This document shows, in pieces, positions 10,063 to 21,884 of a stretch of 64,000 bases of DNA; the stretch's first letter is position 1; every line of letters starts with the position of its first letter. The position numbers and the translations under genes are program-made. Under the pieces are notes generated by a model that worked only from the letters and a program-made list of their open reading frames with translations, was not told the origin of the DNA and searched no databases. Origin of the DNA: Euclidia mi (taxonomy: Eukaryota > Arthropoda > Insecta > Lepidoptera > Erebidae); NCBI GenBank assembly GCA_944739405.2, contig OX123186.2, positions 10,934,995 to 10,998,994 on the forward strand, written 5' to 3'.

Positions 10063-10300
10063 ATTAACACAATCCGTGTGGTGACGGATTAAGAATACGG
10101 ATTATCACCACCCCATATCATCCCATGGGTGTCGTAAGAGCCGACAGAGGGAGCATATTATGCAGAAAACAGCACTGTAAGAGAAGGAAAACTTGATACA
10201 AACCCTATACCAACCCGTTTGGCCAGCGTGGTATAGTAGGCCAATTCCTCCTTTCAAAGGAGAGGCCTAGTCCAGCTGTGGACTGTTAAAGGCTGATGAT
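10063..10300 (+). mobile_element. SINE-like family E (module X + T2-type tail), copy 1
   Basis: It begins with module X (CCGTGTGGTGACGG, TCACCACCCCATATCATCCC, GGGTGTCGTAAGAG). It continues through GGGAGCATATTATGCAGAAA and a body with CGTTTGGCCAGCGTGGTATA. It ends in GGCCTAGTCCAGCTGTGG, then AAAGGCTGATGATCATGA. The minus-strand copy at 51868-52105 matches throughout. Confidence 0.8.
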
Positions 10301-10304
10301 CATG

Positions 10305-10415
10305 AATCAACATTTGAATACGCACATCATTTCGAAAAGCGGTGTGCGTCGTTGGTTTCAATGTGAGACACTGCGTTCCAGCCTGTTAACCTCTTTATAT
10401 CTCTCTATCGCTGCT
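10305..10415 (-). repeat. SINE-B head fragment, degraded
   Basis: It reads ATACGCACATCATTTCGAAA, a decayed B box and CTCTATCGCTGCT, which is the head end of SINE-B in minus orientation. The body is missing. Confidence 0.45.
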
Positions 10416-10494
10416 CTTTTTATATAAGTGTAAACAATAACCTTGGAGTGTTCTATGTCCACGTCTCTAGGCTGAAATTATATTTTTTTTGTTT

Positions 10495-10605
10495 TTCGTG
10501 TGAGTGTGTGGCCAACTCTGATGTCGCAGTATTTCAGACCGCCTGAAGGCCTCCGACATGGCCTAACGATCCTTATCCTTAGACAAGAACCGGGACCGAC
10601 AGCTT
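10495..10605 (+). repeat. Dispersed repeat, family F, copy 2
   Basis: It shares GGCCAACTCTG, CATGGCCTAACGATCCTT and GGGACCGACAG with the reverse complement of 307-440. The copies differ by many substitutions. Confidence 0.55.
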
Positions 10606-10609
10606 TACG

Positions 10610-11484
10610 TGCCGAAACACGGTATGCGTAATGATGATGATAATGATGTTTGTGCACTCAAAGTACTGATTTTCACCGGTGCACTTATAATTTGGTCGCA
10701 AGTCGGCCAATTCCAGTTCTGTCTAGATTTGCTTTTTATAGCTTATATGCTCGTTGTAGTCCCTATGATCCTGCGATCGCGAACGTATTGAATAGGTTCC
10801 AAATGTCAGCGCATTCCATTACATATGGTTTTATAACCACATTTAATTATTTTGGCGACCAAAAACAGATTTTATTTCAATGATAGCGTGATACGATCCA
10901 TTTTATAACATAGATATTTAGATATTTCCCAAATGAATCAATTGAATGCATATCTATCAGACTCGTACCTACTAATAAATACCTACTCTATGTCATAGAG
11001 TAACTTTTAGTTGGCAACGGCGCAAAGTCGAATGCGTACGTGCGCGCGCGTTTCTCGTCCAAAGATCGTGACATTTAATTAAAACTCTTTTAGTTTTCAA
11101 TTACAATTGTTCGTTATTCAAAATATCGAATGGAAGTGAATCGAAGTGTGTTACTTCAAATTTAAATTTCGATGTAAATGGTTTTCTTTTGGATTTTCAT
11201 TCTGTGGTGAGTTGTTTTGTTTTAGAATGTGTTTTTTTTGTTTTTATGTATGATGAATGTAAAATATCCGTGGTAATATATATAATTAACTTAATTTAAT
11301 ATTTTTATAATGTTTTATTCATATTTACATAAAACCTTGAAAAACATAAAACATATTTTTTAGTAGATACTTAATAAGATAATCGACGCTTGAATTACTT
11401 CTTTGTTAACACTGTATAATAAATAATTGCCTTAACATTAATTACTTTAAAAATAGACTAGGTACTTTTATTAAAATATTTTAT
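10610..11484. other. No gene recognised
   Basis: The ORFs here look random. At about 11035-11060 there is a short GC-rich patch with alternating GTGCGCGCGCG, followed by AT-rich sequence and a possible GTGAGT donor at about 11206. A noncoding first exon is imaginable but unsupported. Confidence 0.3.
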
Positions 11485-12205
11485 AAAACACTAGTTGTCG
11501 CCCGCGGTTCTGCCCGCGTGGATGTCGGTTGTCGCGATAACAATATCCCATGAAAGACATTTTTCTTTTATTTATCCAGAAATCAAATGCAGCTTCCTAA
11601 TTATTATACGTATTATTTTATTGATTTGTATCCGGGCGCTAGGAGCACGGCAATCGATATTTAGCTAAGCGCTTATAAGGTTAAAATTCCACAACAAATA
11701 TTTTATATCTTCAAGTTTTAAAAGTCAACAGAAAATGCTCATCAGACTGACTAATTTTTGCACAGACATAGTACTTATGTATATTATAGTCTAGATGGGC
11801 ACTTGTGGTTCCACAATTTCAGTTTCTGATCGTCGATTTTTATAAGTCAACAGAAAATGCTCATCAGACTGAACAACTTTTAAGACGTCGAGTCTGTATA
11901 CGGTATAGTGTAGATGGGCTCTTAGAGTTCCACATCAGATGTTCGAGATCTTCGAATTTTAATCTTGCAACAGAAAAGGCTCGTCAGGCGTAATATTTTT
12001 TACCAAGCCGCATTTTTTTACGTCTTATAGTTTCGCTGGGATGTTGTGGTCCTGCGTCAGGTGTTTCGCTTCCCAAAATCAATTATAGCCTATATGTTGC
12101 CCAGACTTAATAGCTATATAACAAAAGAAGTTTCATTCAAAATCGTCCACTAACTTCGGAGATTTTGTACACGACAAACAGACAGAATATCTTTTCTTAG
12201 ATTCT
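11485..12205. repeat. Dispersed repeat with internal ~121-bp minisatellite
   Basis: It begins with CGCCCGCGGTTCTGCCCGCG, as in family G ends. It then holds about three diverged tandem units with 120-122 bp spacing, marked by CAACAGAAAATGCTCATCAG (11726 and 11848, diverged at 11968) and by TAGATGGGC..TTCCAC. It ends in TTCATTCAAAATCGTCCA and ACGACAAACAGACAGAATA, as many lepidopteran dispersed elements do. The class is unclear, Helitron-like at best. Confidence 0.55.
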
Positions 12206-12835
12206 TGTTCCATTGCTGATTCTTAGCCTAACTGAATATTTTATTTGTAAATATATTCAATGTACAGATTTTCTTTACTCTCTTATTATATGTACAGATA
12301 TAGATATAAGTAACAAGTAACTATGTTCATTAGTAACGATCATAATTGATAAAAAATGAAATGTACCTAATAAAAATAGCAGAGCATTTTATGCAACCAC
12401 CAGTCTAAACATTTGAATAATGAAACACTCCCATTAATTTTATTTGCATTCATGAATCGTACACAAAGCAAAATAAATGAAGTAATAACTGAAACCCGAA
12501 GCATAAAAATAATATGAAAATGAAATTGTATCGGAACAAACATAATAAACTCTGTTGACCAATAATACTGCTTTGATCCCTGTCATATTTTGTTTTTACA
12601 TTTATTAATTTTGTGATTGCTTTTTGAATACAGTCATAAATACGCTGTATTTTAATGTGATTTTTCTTTCACGATTACTGCATACCTATGTTTAAATGTG
12701 ATAGTATCAAAGTTCATGAATGACAAAGGAAGTATTCAGTAAGGTTAGACTAGTAAGTGGACCGTAGAACCTAGGCTCCAAGGCAAAAGTATAATATCAA
12801 GATAATTAAAAGGTTTTTCCTGTAATAAACAAGAC
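12206..12835. other. AT-rich stretch, nothing recognised
   Basis: Only AT-rich sequence with no supported feature. A short stretch at about 12740 (GGTTAGACTAGTAAG) resembles part of the SINE-B' tail region at 33390. Confidence 0.4.
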
Positions 12836-13100
12836 TGCCTCGTTGGTCTCGCGGCATAAATGTGCGCGTGGGATTGGGAGGTCTCGGGTTCGATTCCCGG
12901 ATCGGACAAAGTGTTATTGGGTTTTTCCGTAAGGAAATTCTTAGTAGCAGCACGGAGTCTGGTAATGTGCCCGGTACGGCAATAGGCTCGCCCCCTATTA
13001 CGTGGGACCTAAAAATCCATGGCGAAATGTGGGTGTAATATTACACCTCTGCCTACCCCTTCGGGGATACTGGCGATAGTCTTTAAATAAAAATAATAAA
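12836..13100 (+). mobile_element. SINE-A (head beta), full length
   Basis: The head reads TGCCTCGTTGGTCTCGCGGC and GGTCTCGGGTTCGATTCCCG, unlike head alpha. It is followed by the standard SINE-A body and tail T1 (CTCTGCCTACCCCTTCGGGG), then an A-rich end with AAATAAAAATAATAAATAAA. Confidence 0.88.
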
Positions 13101-13455
13101 TAAATAATAATATAATTAGTCTTCGTAAATTGTTATGAAGATTTGTATAGTAATTTAGTGATAGCTGTTATAGGATATTTGTGTTACATTTAACATAATA
13201 TGTATATAAGTTTCTTACTCTTCTCTCATAGTGCAATCGATATTGCTTCTACTACTGCATGCAGTAGAGTTTGGCTAGTCATGACAATCTCAAGGTCCCG
13301 GGACTTCCCGGTACTTCAATAATTCTCAGAATAAAATTGAACAGTAATATTTATTATCAAACACAACTTTATCATCGAAAACAATTGTAACAATAATGTT
13401 ATTTCATCTAGTGTGTGTTAATTGTAGCTAAGAATAAATAATTATGATTTTAGAT

Positions 13456-13761
13456 ACATAACGATGTACCCACTACAATATCTTAAGAATATAATATTGT
13501 GTTAAGAAAATAATACAGTTCTTCTTCACTCTCAAGTACGAGTAATAGAATCAATGAAATTCATTTATCATTCTAATAATACACAAGACACAAGAATGCA
13601 TGTATGACACATAACTATGTACCCACTACAAAATCTTAAGAATATAATATTGTGTTAATAAAATAATACAATTCTTCTTCACTCTCAAGTACAAGTAATA
13701 GAATCAATGAAATTCATTCATCATTATAATAATACGCAAGACACAAGAATGCATCTATGAG
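13456..13761. repeat. Two-copy tandem duplication, 153-bp period
   Basis: Units 13456-13608 and 13609-13761 share ATGTACCCACTACAA, ATCTTAAGAATATAATATTG, TTCTTCTTCACTCTCAAGTA and ACAAGAATGCAT. They differ at scattered positions. No coding potential. Confidence 0.85.
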
Positions 13762-14239
13762 GTACTGGTTTATGTGGTTAGGTTGCCGTTGAGCACACCG
13801 GTGAGTGTCTTGGCTTCGATCACACGAAACAGCAAGTGTGATCTTCAAATTGTTTTTTCGTGTGCCAGTGTTGTTTTCGTTGGTCGTTGGTTTCAATGTT
13901 TGTAAAGGGCATGTAACACAAGAATTATACTTTGCGCTTGTTATCGTTAAAAAAGTCCTGATTCTTGAACCAAAAGTCATGGAACCTTCAAAATCTTTGA
14001 GTATGAAGAAAAAGTCCCGCGAGTTTGCACGTCTCTAATCCCTAGTACGCAATTATTCGCATTTAGCATTTAATTAGCTCGTAGACCAAACTCCATTAGG
14101 TTAAGGCCAGTGTGCATTTAACGCTTTTCTTAATATGTAGCTATGTGTATTTACGATTACAAGGTATAGGCAAAGATATTTACTCATGTCGATTATATAC
14201 AATGTGACTGCACGTATTGCGTAGTGAATAAACTGATAT

Positions 14240-14300
14240 CTCGCCACTGTCAGCATGCCTCGGGTTCGATTCCCACATGGGGTGATTTATGTGATACTTA
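14240..14300 (+). repeat. SINE-C head fragment
   Basis: It keeps TCGGGTTCGATTCCCACATG and the downstream TTTATGTGATAC of SINE-C. The rest is missing or decayed. Confidence 0.4.
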
Positions 14301-14717
14301 TATTTTTGCGACATCTAACGTACTTTTATATTTTATTAGTAATAATATTATTTATTTAAATAACAGTACATATTCATGAACAATACTTGTTGTAGAGGTG
14401 TCATTTTCTTCTTTAACAAAAATTATGCTATTACTTATTATATGTTTGTTTATAAAAATAATAATGTATAGATTCCAACCGGGTTTCATAAGCCGAGCAG
14501 GAGTGAACACTCAAAATCCTTCATCGGTCATGATCGTGATCATGAATCGTTCATGAGACGTTTGTTTCGGCACCTTTTTTTGTCACAAATTTAATATTCT
14601 TGTTCTCCGACTACATCTGTAAGAGATCTCATTCACACACATGGCGATGTTTGTACTTGTTGATACTGATTTTGTGGTGCGTTTAAACTCCTCTCACTCT
14701 CTCTCTCGCACGGTGGC

Positions 14718-14967
14718 AACGAAAACCTAGCCTACTAGACGGCAGACGTAAGGCGAACACTTTCTGACAACACGTTAGACTTATAAGTCTTACATAAGAC
14801 CTATCCCAATACTAGTTATGAATTATGACGTACCGCAAATTTGAACCGGCCAATTAGAATGCATTTTTGTAGCCCCCTCCCTTGCAACCGCATACCTCAC
14901 CGCTTTGACAGAATTGTTTGTTTGTAGAAATGATAACATTAGGTGTCTAGTAGGCTGGGTTGTCGTT
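14718..14967. mobile_element. MITE with 23-bp TIRs and 10-bp target duplication
   Basis: The left end (14718-14740, AACGAAAACCTAGCCTACTA..) and the right end in reverse (14945-14967) match at 21 of 23 positions. Both sides are flanked by the identical 10-mer GCACGGTGGC (14708-14717 and 14968-14977). A 9-10 bp duplication is characteristic of Mutator-like (MULE) elements. The 250-bp interior has no coding capacity. Confidence 0.82.
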
Positions 14968-14977
14968 GCACGGTGGC

Positions 14978-16383
14978 AATAGTTTTCCTTTTTATGTCGA
15001 ACGCTTGACTTATTATTCTAGAGCATAGACCCACGGGTGATGTCATTATGGTCAGCCATTAGGACAAAACTGTATATACAACTTCGAAGTCACATTATAA
15101 AATATAACTTTACACGAAATTATTGCTTAATTTTGGTGACAATGTTAATGAAAAAACTTAACCTTGCTACCAACAGTCATACTCATATAATTTAAACATT
15201 TAATTGTGATATTTTAATATTATAATAATTATATTAAGCGTAAATATAATTATTATTATATTAAAGTATCATTAATAAAATAAAATAAATATCCTAATTA
15301 ACAAAAATATATATAATAAAAATTTATTATCGTAATTACTTAACGACTTCTTCCGTCGTAGAATTGTAAAAGATCTTCAAAAATTTTGGTAATCTTTGTT
15401 TTTTAAGCTTGACACGTACATAAGTCAAGGTATCCAGTTGCAGTGCGATTATAATACTAATTTCCTACGCCATAAGAGTGATGTGATATAAGGGTCAAAG
15501 TTTCTAGCTTGACGTGTATTCGCGTGTTCATTATTGAAATGTAGTACATTTGAATTTACCTACATTTTATGGAACTTTGAAGTACACATATATATTTTTA
15601 AAACCGTATTTAAAATAATTTGTAGGTATATTAAGTTACACAGAAGTAGGTAGGTACACGTAGTAAGAAACCTTGAGACAATGAACAAAAATTATACATA
15701 AACACAAAAACATAGTTTTAAGGAGTTTCAAAAGTAAAAAAAAAAATAATATATAGTACAACGATATAATGATATAACAAAAATTTTTATTCCAACACAA
15801 ATATAATAATAAAATAAAAAAACAACCTAAGCGTAGTTTCATAGGTATATTATGCAATGCCATGGTTGATTTGGTTAAATAATTATAATGATTTTGATTG
15901 ATGGTTAGAAAAAAACTAACAAATCAAGTGCAAGTGAAGAGGTTTCACGTAGTCAAGCCCTTATATCACTATAAATAAAATGCCCTTGCATTATAATTTT
16001 AATGCATTTGCCATAAATTGATAACACTGATGTTTTTACTTGTTCACGAGCAGTAATAACGACTGAAACTATAAAATATTGACACGTGTAGTATGGAATA
16101 CATTTATATAATGATTCCCTCGTTGTACCTTATCCGATTTCTTTGCCTCATATTTTACCAGTTTACTACTAAAACTGGTTAATTCTGGATAGACTAGAAA
16201 ACCTAATCTATACTTCAAATCTTATTTTTCCATTTATATTTAAAATACAATAACTTTTCACATAATTTCTAATCTGATTTCTATTTAACCGACGGCACGT
16301 ATGAGTAAAGACACGGTCGTGAAATTGCAAAATTAAGTGTTAGCCAATAATTCTGGCTGTTCTTCGTGTCTTTGATTATAAAA
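14978..16383. other. Very AT-rich stretch, nothing recognised
   Basis: Long A/T runs and short TA-rich inverted repeats (for example around 15200-15260). No ORF resembles a known family. Confidence 0.45.
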
Positions 16384-16612
16384 TATTTTATTTATTTATT
16401 TATAGACTCACGCCTGTATTCCCGAAGGGGTAGGCAGAGGTGTAATATTACAACCACTTTTCGCCATGAATTTTTAGGTCCCACGTAATAGGGGGCGAGC
16501 CTATTGCCGTACCGGGCACATTACCAGACTCCGTGTTGCTACTGAGAATTTTCTAACGGAAAAACCCAATAACACTTTGCCCGACCCGGGAATCGAACCC
16601 GAGACCCGAGGA
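16384..16612 (-). mobile_element. SINE-A, head incomplete
   Basis: In minus orientation it has the B-box block (GGGTTCGATTCCCGGGTCGG), the SINE-A body and tail T1 (GGTAGGCAGAGG on plus), then TATAAATAAATAAATAAA. Sequence upstream of the B box does not match either head. Confidence 0.8.
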
Positions 16613-17409
16613 GGATGATAATGATTCACTGTAATACTCACTATCACGATGTTACAAGACCTATTTGACATTATTGCCACTGGTGTTTGGATACATGGCC
16701 TTTTTAACATTGTGTCCGCCGGTGTTTTGAGAATTTCTCATGTTATGCTATTAGACAGTATTTGTTTAGTCAGATAGTGTGAGTTGTATTATCAATAATG
16801 CAAAGTGACTGCTATACTGAGCGGTTTATTTTTGTACCTACTATACGGGTGCCAGATATATCTAAATAATATTTTTGTTTGCTATTAAAAGTTGCTTCGT
16901 GGGTAGAATAACTTTAGACAGAAAAATAATCCTAATTTCACTTCCTCATATGTAATTTCTTCAAACTCTAGCTAGAGCAAAATACATTTAGTTTTTGCAG
17001 TGATAAAGGTTAACCGACATTGGGCATAACTATACTAAATTTTAGTGGCGCGATATGATAGGCATTGTGATTTTACACAATTTTCACGCGTCTTTCCGCT
17101 ACCACGTAGCCTTGTGCAGTCTTACCTTGAAATAAAAATCATATTATTTAGAAAGGCAATTGCAATAATGTACTTTATACGTACTTTTATAATAACCATA
17201 AAATTGCATTATTTGTCATACTTATTTTCATTACAATTTTTTAACTTTACATTATTAATTCGTATAAATGGTATTTAAATTTATCGAAATTATTTATCAG
17301 ATTCAATGTATATAGTTAAGTGACATATGCTACACACTTATCATTATCCTTTGCCATGAAGTCCGAAGTCCGCTGTGAAGTGTGCAGTAGCACTGCAATC
17401 TATACATAC
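16613..17409. other. No gene or repeat recognised
   Basis: AT-rich sequence with only weak ORFs. Confidence 0.4.
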
Positions 17410-17705
17410 ATACATATAAATAAAATTTCAGTGTCTGTCTGTGATTTCACAAAAACGATGTGTTTTCAAGTGTAAATAAGTATACGCGTTACACGATACC
17501 GTCTGTCAGTCTTTCTGTTTGTTTGAGGTAATCACTGGAATGGAAAAAACGATTTTAATGGGACTTTCACTTGAAAATAGAGGACTTTATAGGGCTACTA
17601 TCTACTCCTACCTGTAGTTTGACTCAGTAAGTGTAATTTGTTCGGTAGCTTTTGAGTTCATACAGACAGTGAGGCAGAAAATGGAACTTCATTTTATTAT
17701 ATGTG
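17410..17705. repeat. Dispersed repeat of the TCTGTCTG type
   Basis: It starts with ATAAATAAAATTTCAGTGTC then TGTCTGTGAT, and contains GTCTGTCAGTCTTTCTG and GGGACTTTCACTTGAAAAT. It ends near TTTTATTATATGTGTAG. This order is common in short lepidopteran dispersed repeats. No second copy with strong identity lies in the window. Confidence 0.4.
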
Positions 17706-18111
17706 TAGATAATGCAATATTATTTTATTGTTATAGAGGCAGCAAAATATTTAACTATATTCAAAATACGGAATTTTAAAGTTTAAATTACAAAGCAGTA
17801 TTCAGAAACAAAACAATGAATAAATAATTATTTTAACCTAATAATTTATTGTTATATTAATCAGATAACACAACAATTTATAATAATATGATAACACACT
17901 GATTGATGACGTTATTTTATAATTATAAGCTTGTCTTTATCTTAATCACAAGGATTTATTTTGTATCTATGTGATTTAGATAAATAATGTTTTGTTGTTA
18001 AGTAATTTCTTGATAAGATTATGTTTATTTTGTTATTGTCCTGTTGAAGTGGTGGATAGATATTTTGCTTGGAACACTGTTTATTCCTTCTTTTGACATT
18101 CCATGTAGGCT
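17706..18111. other. AT-rich stretch, nothing recognised
   Basis: Poly-A/T tracts and short TAAT-rich runs only. Confidence 0.4.
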
Positions 18112-18209
18112 ACTATTTACGTAGAATGTGAAACCCATTGTAACCCAAGAAAGGCAAAAATACCAACCGAAGACACCCACTGAGAGCTCATTCTGCGTAA
18201 ATAGTACAA
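18112..18209. repeat. Inverted repeat, ~19-bp arms
   Basis: CTACTATTTACGTAGAATG (18112-18130) pairs with CATTCTGCGTAAATAGTAC (18191-18209) with two mismatches, around a 60-base loop. It may be a small MITE remnant. No target duplication was identified. Confidence 0.5.
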
Positions 18210-18945
18210 AATAGTTAAATAATGTTCAGTACTTTGAGATAAACTTCTCCATTTAAGACAAACGTCAGCTCAGTGTTCCGTGACCACAATTGATGTAACG
18301 TAATCGAAACGTTGACTTATAATAAATGATGTAGTTTCTACATCACACGGTTGTTATCTCAGTCAAAACAATGTATCACACTAAAATCCGTAATCTGTAG
18401 TTTAATTTTAAAGGATTAAAGAATAAGAGAGGTTTTTTTATTTAGGTGAACTTAAGTTCAGTTGGGTTCCAGGAAAGGATCATTGCTATCATTAACAAAA
18501 AAAGATAGGATACCTACCTACTATTTGTGTAGTCCACTATTAACATATTTCCGTATTTTTCTCACTGCGCAAATTATCAGAAAACTTCCTTCTTCAAGCG
18601 TTCGATTGTCACATCCAAGGCGACTGTCATATTTTAATTATACTTAATCCGAATTAAATTTCTCAAAGCAGCTTGCTAATAAAACCCTTCGTTACCACTG
18701 CGATGTACCCTTGGGCAATCAACAAGTTTCTGCAGTGCTAATTGGCTGAGGTAAGATGACCAGTCGGACGTTTATTATTTACTAACTGTGTAGAAGCAAA
18801 GCTTTTGTAGGTTAAATTTATAAAAATGTATATTTCTGTATTTGGATTCGATTTTTAACCAGATTTGATAGACAATTAGTTTTGTATTAGAGCTACAACC
18901 ATTTGACCTGCGCAATAAAAAAAAGAAAAGCGATATGCCATAGTT
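18210..18945. other. No gene recognised
   Basis: Nothing supportable was seen. Confidence 0.35.
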
Positions 18946-18976
18946 TAACAGTGTCAGAAATATTCTGACACTGTTA
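18946..18976. repeat. Short perfect palindrome (14-bp arms)
   Basis: TAACAGTGTCAGAA and TTCTGACACTGTTA flank three central bases. It may be a transposon footprint or chance. No terminator role is implied in a eukaryote. Confidence 0.6.
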
Positions 18977-19059
18977 TTGATTATTCTGACGGATCAAGAC
19001 CGAGGGTTTAGTTTCAATGCACGGTGCACTGCTACAGTTAAAAAAATTACATTATATCG

Positions 19060-19142
19060 CGGAAGGTCATTGGTGCGCGCAGAGGATTTCAACCAGATGC
19101 TTATCAGTCCAATGTTCATACTCATTTGGCTATCACTGTTCG
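19060..19142 (-). repeat. SINE-B head fragment
   Basis: AGGTCATTGGTGCGCGC, a decayed B box and GGCTATCACTG match the head end of minus-strand SINE-B. The body is absent. Confidence 0.5.
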
Positions 19143-19720
19143 AAGCAGAAAAAGTGATAATCGTCATTCCTTAAATCCAAGGTCAATAAATACTACATAT
19201 CAGATAATTACAATCAAAGTGATTTGAAGTAAATACTTATAATGTTCTGTGTGCAGTTAGTAAGTACTTACTATGTTTATAATAAACATCCCGTTGTATG
19301 ATTATAAAGATATGAAAATATAATATGATGTTTTTTAGGATTAACGTTGAGTTTAGCCTTAAAAATTACAATTGCCAAGTTTATGAAAAGTGTTATTACA
19401 GCGAAAAATATTCGCGTTTAATTTTTCAAAGCCAAATTTATATTTTATATTCTTTGAAGACTCGAAACACGTTATTGTACGATCGCCTACAAAGATACGT
19501 AAAACTGGAGCAAACTGTTTAGCAACATATTATTGCATTGCGCTTTACATCATGCGCTGTGTTAGGTATCATCTACACCTATGTAACGTTGCAGAAATTA
19601 ATACAAGACAGCAGGTCAGTCCAGTCCTGATTCAGGTAGTTTGCACTCTATTTAGCATCACTTATTTTATAGCTGACGATAACATTTGTATGTTATAAAA
19701 TCCTTCTACTTATTTTTCAG

Positions 19721-19877
19721 GGAGGACGGGGTTGACCCTGTAGGGACTTTTATAGGCCAAGTAAAGGAAAAAGTAAAAAAAAAGTCGTATCAAGAGACCA
19801 AAGCGCTGGCTGAAGATAAGACTTTAAGGAAGAGGCTCAAAAAATTCTTAGAATTCTTTAAGAAACGAATTACCTAG
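19721..19877 (+). CDS. Candidate terminal coding exon, Lys-rich, unrecognised
   Basis: A good acceptor (TACTTATTTTTCAG ending at 19720) opens a frame entered with one base of a split codon. It encodes about 52 residues, starting EDGVDPVGTFIGQVKEKVKK, with ALAEDKTLRKRLKKFLEFFK near the end, and stops at TAG 19875-19877. The composition is basic and amphipathic, rich in K, E, L and F, unlike the random AT-rich frames around it. No family is recognised, and no upstream exon with a matching donor phase was found in the preceding 5 kb. It could be the C-terminus of a gene whose other exons lie far upstream, or chance. I do not assign a function. Confidence 0.35.
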
Positions 19878-20929
19878 TTTAGCTGAAAATTTCAGGTTTA
19901 TAACAAATATTTTTCAGCCAGCTCAGCACATTACGCCTTCAGAACAACATGTCTGACGTCAAAACATTCGTCACAATAAAAAAATAAACACTTTTCCAGC
20001 ACCGTTTAGTAAATACCGCTGTCACTGTGTATCAGCCTGTAAACCATTGTCCTCCAGTAAAAATGTTGTGTAACTATGACGTCACAAAATCGGTCCAAAC
20101 CGTGACCTATTCGACCTCGAATACACCCAAACAATTTTCAACCTTTTACCATTGTTTTAAAGCTGGAATTAGTGCTTTAAGGCTGGTGCTACTTGGTGTA
20201 ATGCCCGGGTAATCTAAAGGCTCAGTGGAAATTCGTATTAAGTCTTTCTAATGATGGATTTGTAGAGATAAGGAGAATGCCGACAATGTGTGTTTGTACT
20301 GGAATAAAAGGATATAAATTGTATTGCAGGTATTAAGTCTGAGTGATATAATGAATAGAGTCTATTGTTATACAAATATACAATGGAGAGGATTTGCTGG
20401 ATGGGGTGTTTTAATTGAGGTACCAAACTACTTAGTCGAAATTCGAAAATGGCTCCGTTGCTTTCTTCTAGATACGAGTTTCCTTTTCGCGTGTTCAAGT
20501 ATAGGTATTATTTTCAAAGATCACATTATCTAATAGTTCTGATATTTGATCCAAATATAGGTATTTAACATTACAGTCGTTCTAACCTTCTTGCACTAGT
20601 TTTTGTAAGGTTTAGGATTTTGTCAGAGGTTCTTAGCCCAACGGCCGATATTTAGACCATTTAAAACTATTCACAAGCAAACCAGAAATAAATATATCAA
20701 AAATATAAATATAAATAAAAAATATAAATACAATATATTGTATGAAATGATGTGCTTTCCTCCCTACAAGCAGGGTTAGACCTCAGTCCTAAGAAAATGT
20801 TATGTAGAACACTTAGATGTCTGTATATCTGAGTGTTCTAACTACATCTACATAATGTTGGAGACCTGTGTCTCCTCACAAGTTCCCTTCATCGTGTAGC
20901 AATCGATGAGTAACCATTTATTATACACA
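19878..20929. other. No gene recognised
   Basis: Short ORFs only. AT-rich with ATATAAATA runs at about 20690-20740. Confidence 0.35.
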
Positions 20930-21010
20930 TAACATCGAAAAGTCTGTGACGTCAGTGCCTGCCGTGGCTTGAACTTCTGCGTAACAGTTGGTCTCCCACA
21001 AGACAGCAAA
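20930..21010 (-). repeat. SINE-B head fragment, degraded
   Basis: It keeps ATCGAAAAGTC, GTGCCTGCCGTGG, CTTCTGCGTAACAGT and CAAGACAGCA in minus-strand SINE-B order. Confidence 0.4.
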
Positions 21011-21054
21011 AGGAATTACATAATTTTATTTTCCCAACAGGAGTTACTAGCTCC

Positions 21055-21165
21055 TTTAGGCTCGCCCCCTATTACGTGGGACCTAAAAATTCATGGCGAA
21101 ATGTGGGTGTAATATTACACCTCTGCCTACCCCTTCGGGGATACAGGCGTCAGTCTATAAGAAAA
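21055..21165 (+). mobile_element. SINE-A, 5'-truncated
   Basis: It starts at TTTAGGCTCGCCCCCTATTA in the body and runs through tail T1 to CAGGCGTCAGTCTATAAGAA. The head and first half of the body are absent. Confidence 0.8.
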
Positions 21166-21514
21166 TTAATATCAACACAAAAAAAAAACAACTAAACAAA
21201 TAACTCTTTAGCTTTATTATATTTCTAGTATACATAGATTTCGTATTCACGATTGAAACATCTATTCGCATTGCTTTCTCATTAGCAGTACATGTAAGCA
21301 AAGGCACATCCGTTGTTATTATTGCAATGCATTGCAATGTACGTACACTCGTATTGCAAAAACATCGGTCTGTACCTGCAATTAAGTAATGAATCGACCA
21401 TTGTGAACTTTCGTAACTAAGTAATTAGCAACGTTCTTAACCTTGAGATTTGTGTAATATATTATTTCACGATTTTATTATGATAATGATTTTATATCTT
21501 ATGATTAAAAAAAA

Positions 21515-21830
21515 GGCAGCGATAGCTGAGTGGAGAGAACGACAGACTGCTACGCAGAGGGTCTTGGGTTCGAATCCACGGCACGCACCAATGACTTTTC
21601 CAAGTTAAGTGCGTATTAAATTGTTAATTAACACTTGCTAAATGGTGAAGGAAAACATCGCGCGGAAACCTGTATGTCTGAGAGTTCTTCATAATGTTCT
21701 CGAATGACATGTGAAGTCTGCCAACCCACACTTGGCTAGTGTGGAGGACTATGACCTCACCCTTCTCATAGTGAGAAGCAGCCCGAGCCCAGCAGTGGGA
21801 CAATATAATGGGCTGATGATGATGATTTTA
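21515..21830 (+). mobile_element. SINE-B, full length, collinear
   Basis: The head is GGCAGCGATAGCTGAGTGG (A-box-like) and GGGTTCGAATCCACGGC (B-box-like). The body is GAAGGAAAACATCGCGCGGA, then GTCTGCCAACCCACACTTGG. The 3' end is GCCCAGCAGTGGGAC, then GGGCTGATGATGATGATTT (tail T2). This copy serves as the reference for the others. Confidence 0.9.
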
Positions 21831-21884
21831 TTTCGATGATGATTGTAGGTTTACCTACTTACTGTTCACAAAGGCTCACAAAGC

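Noticed and set aside
11035..11060. CpG-rich GTGCGCGCGCG run as a promoter
   Set aside because: Too short, and no coding exon can be linked to it.
13805..14038. 77-codon ORF with a hydrophobic middle and basic end
   Set aside because: No family match and no splice context. It follows a tandem duplication and overlaps low-complexity AT-rich sequence.
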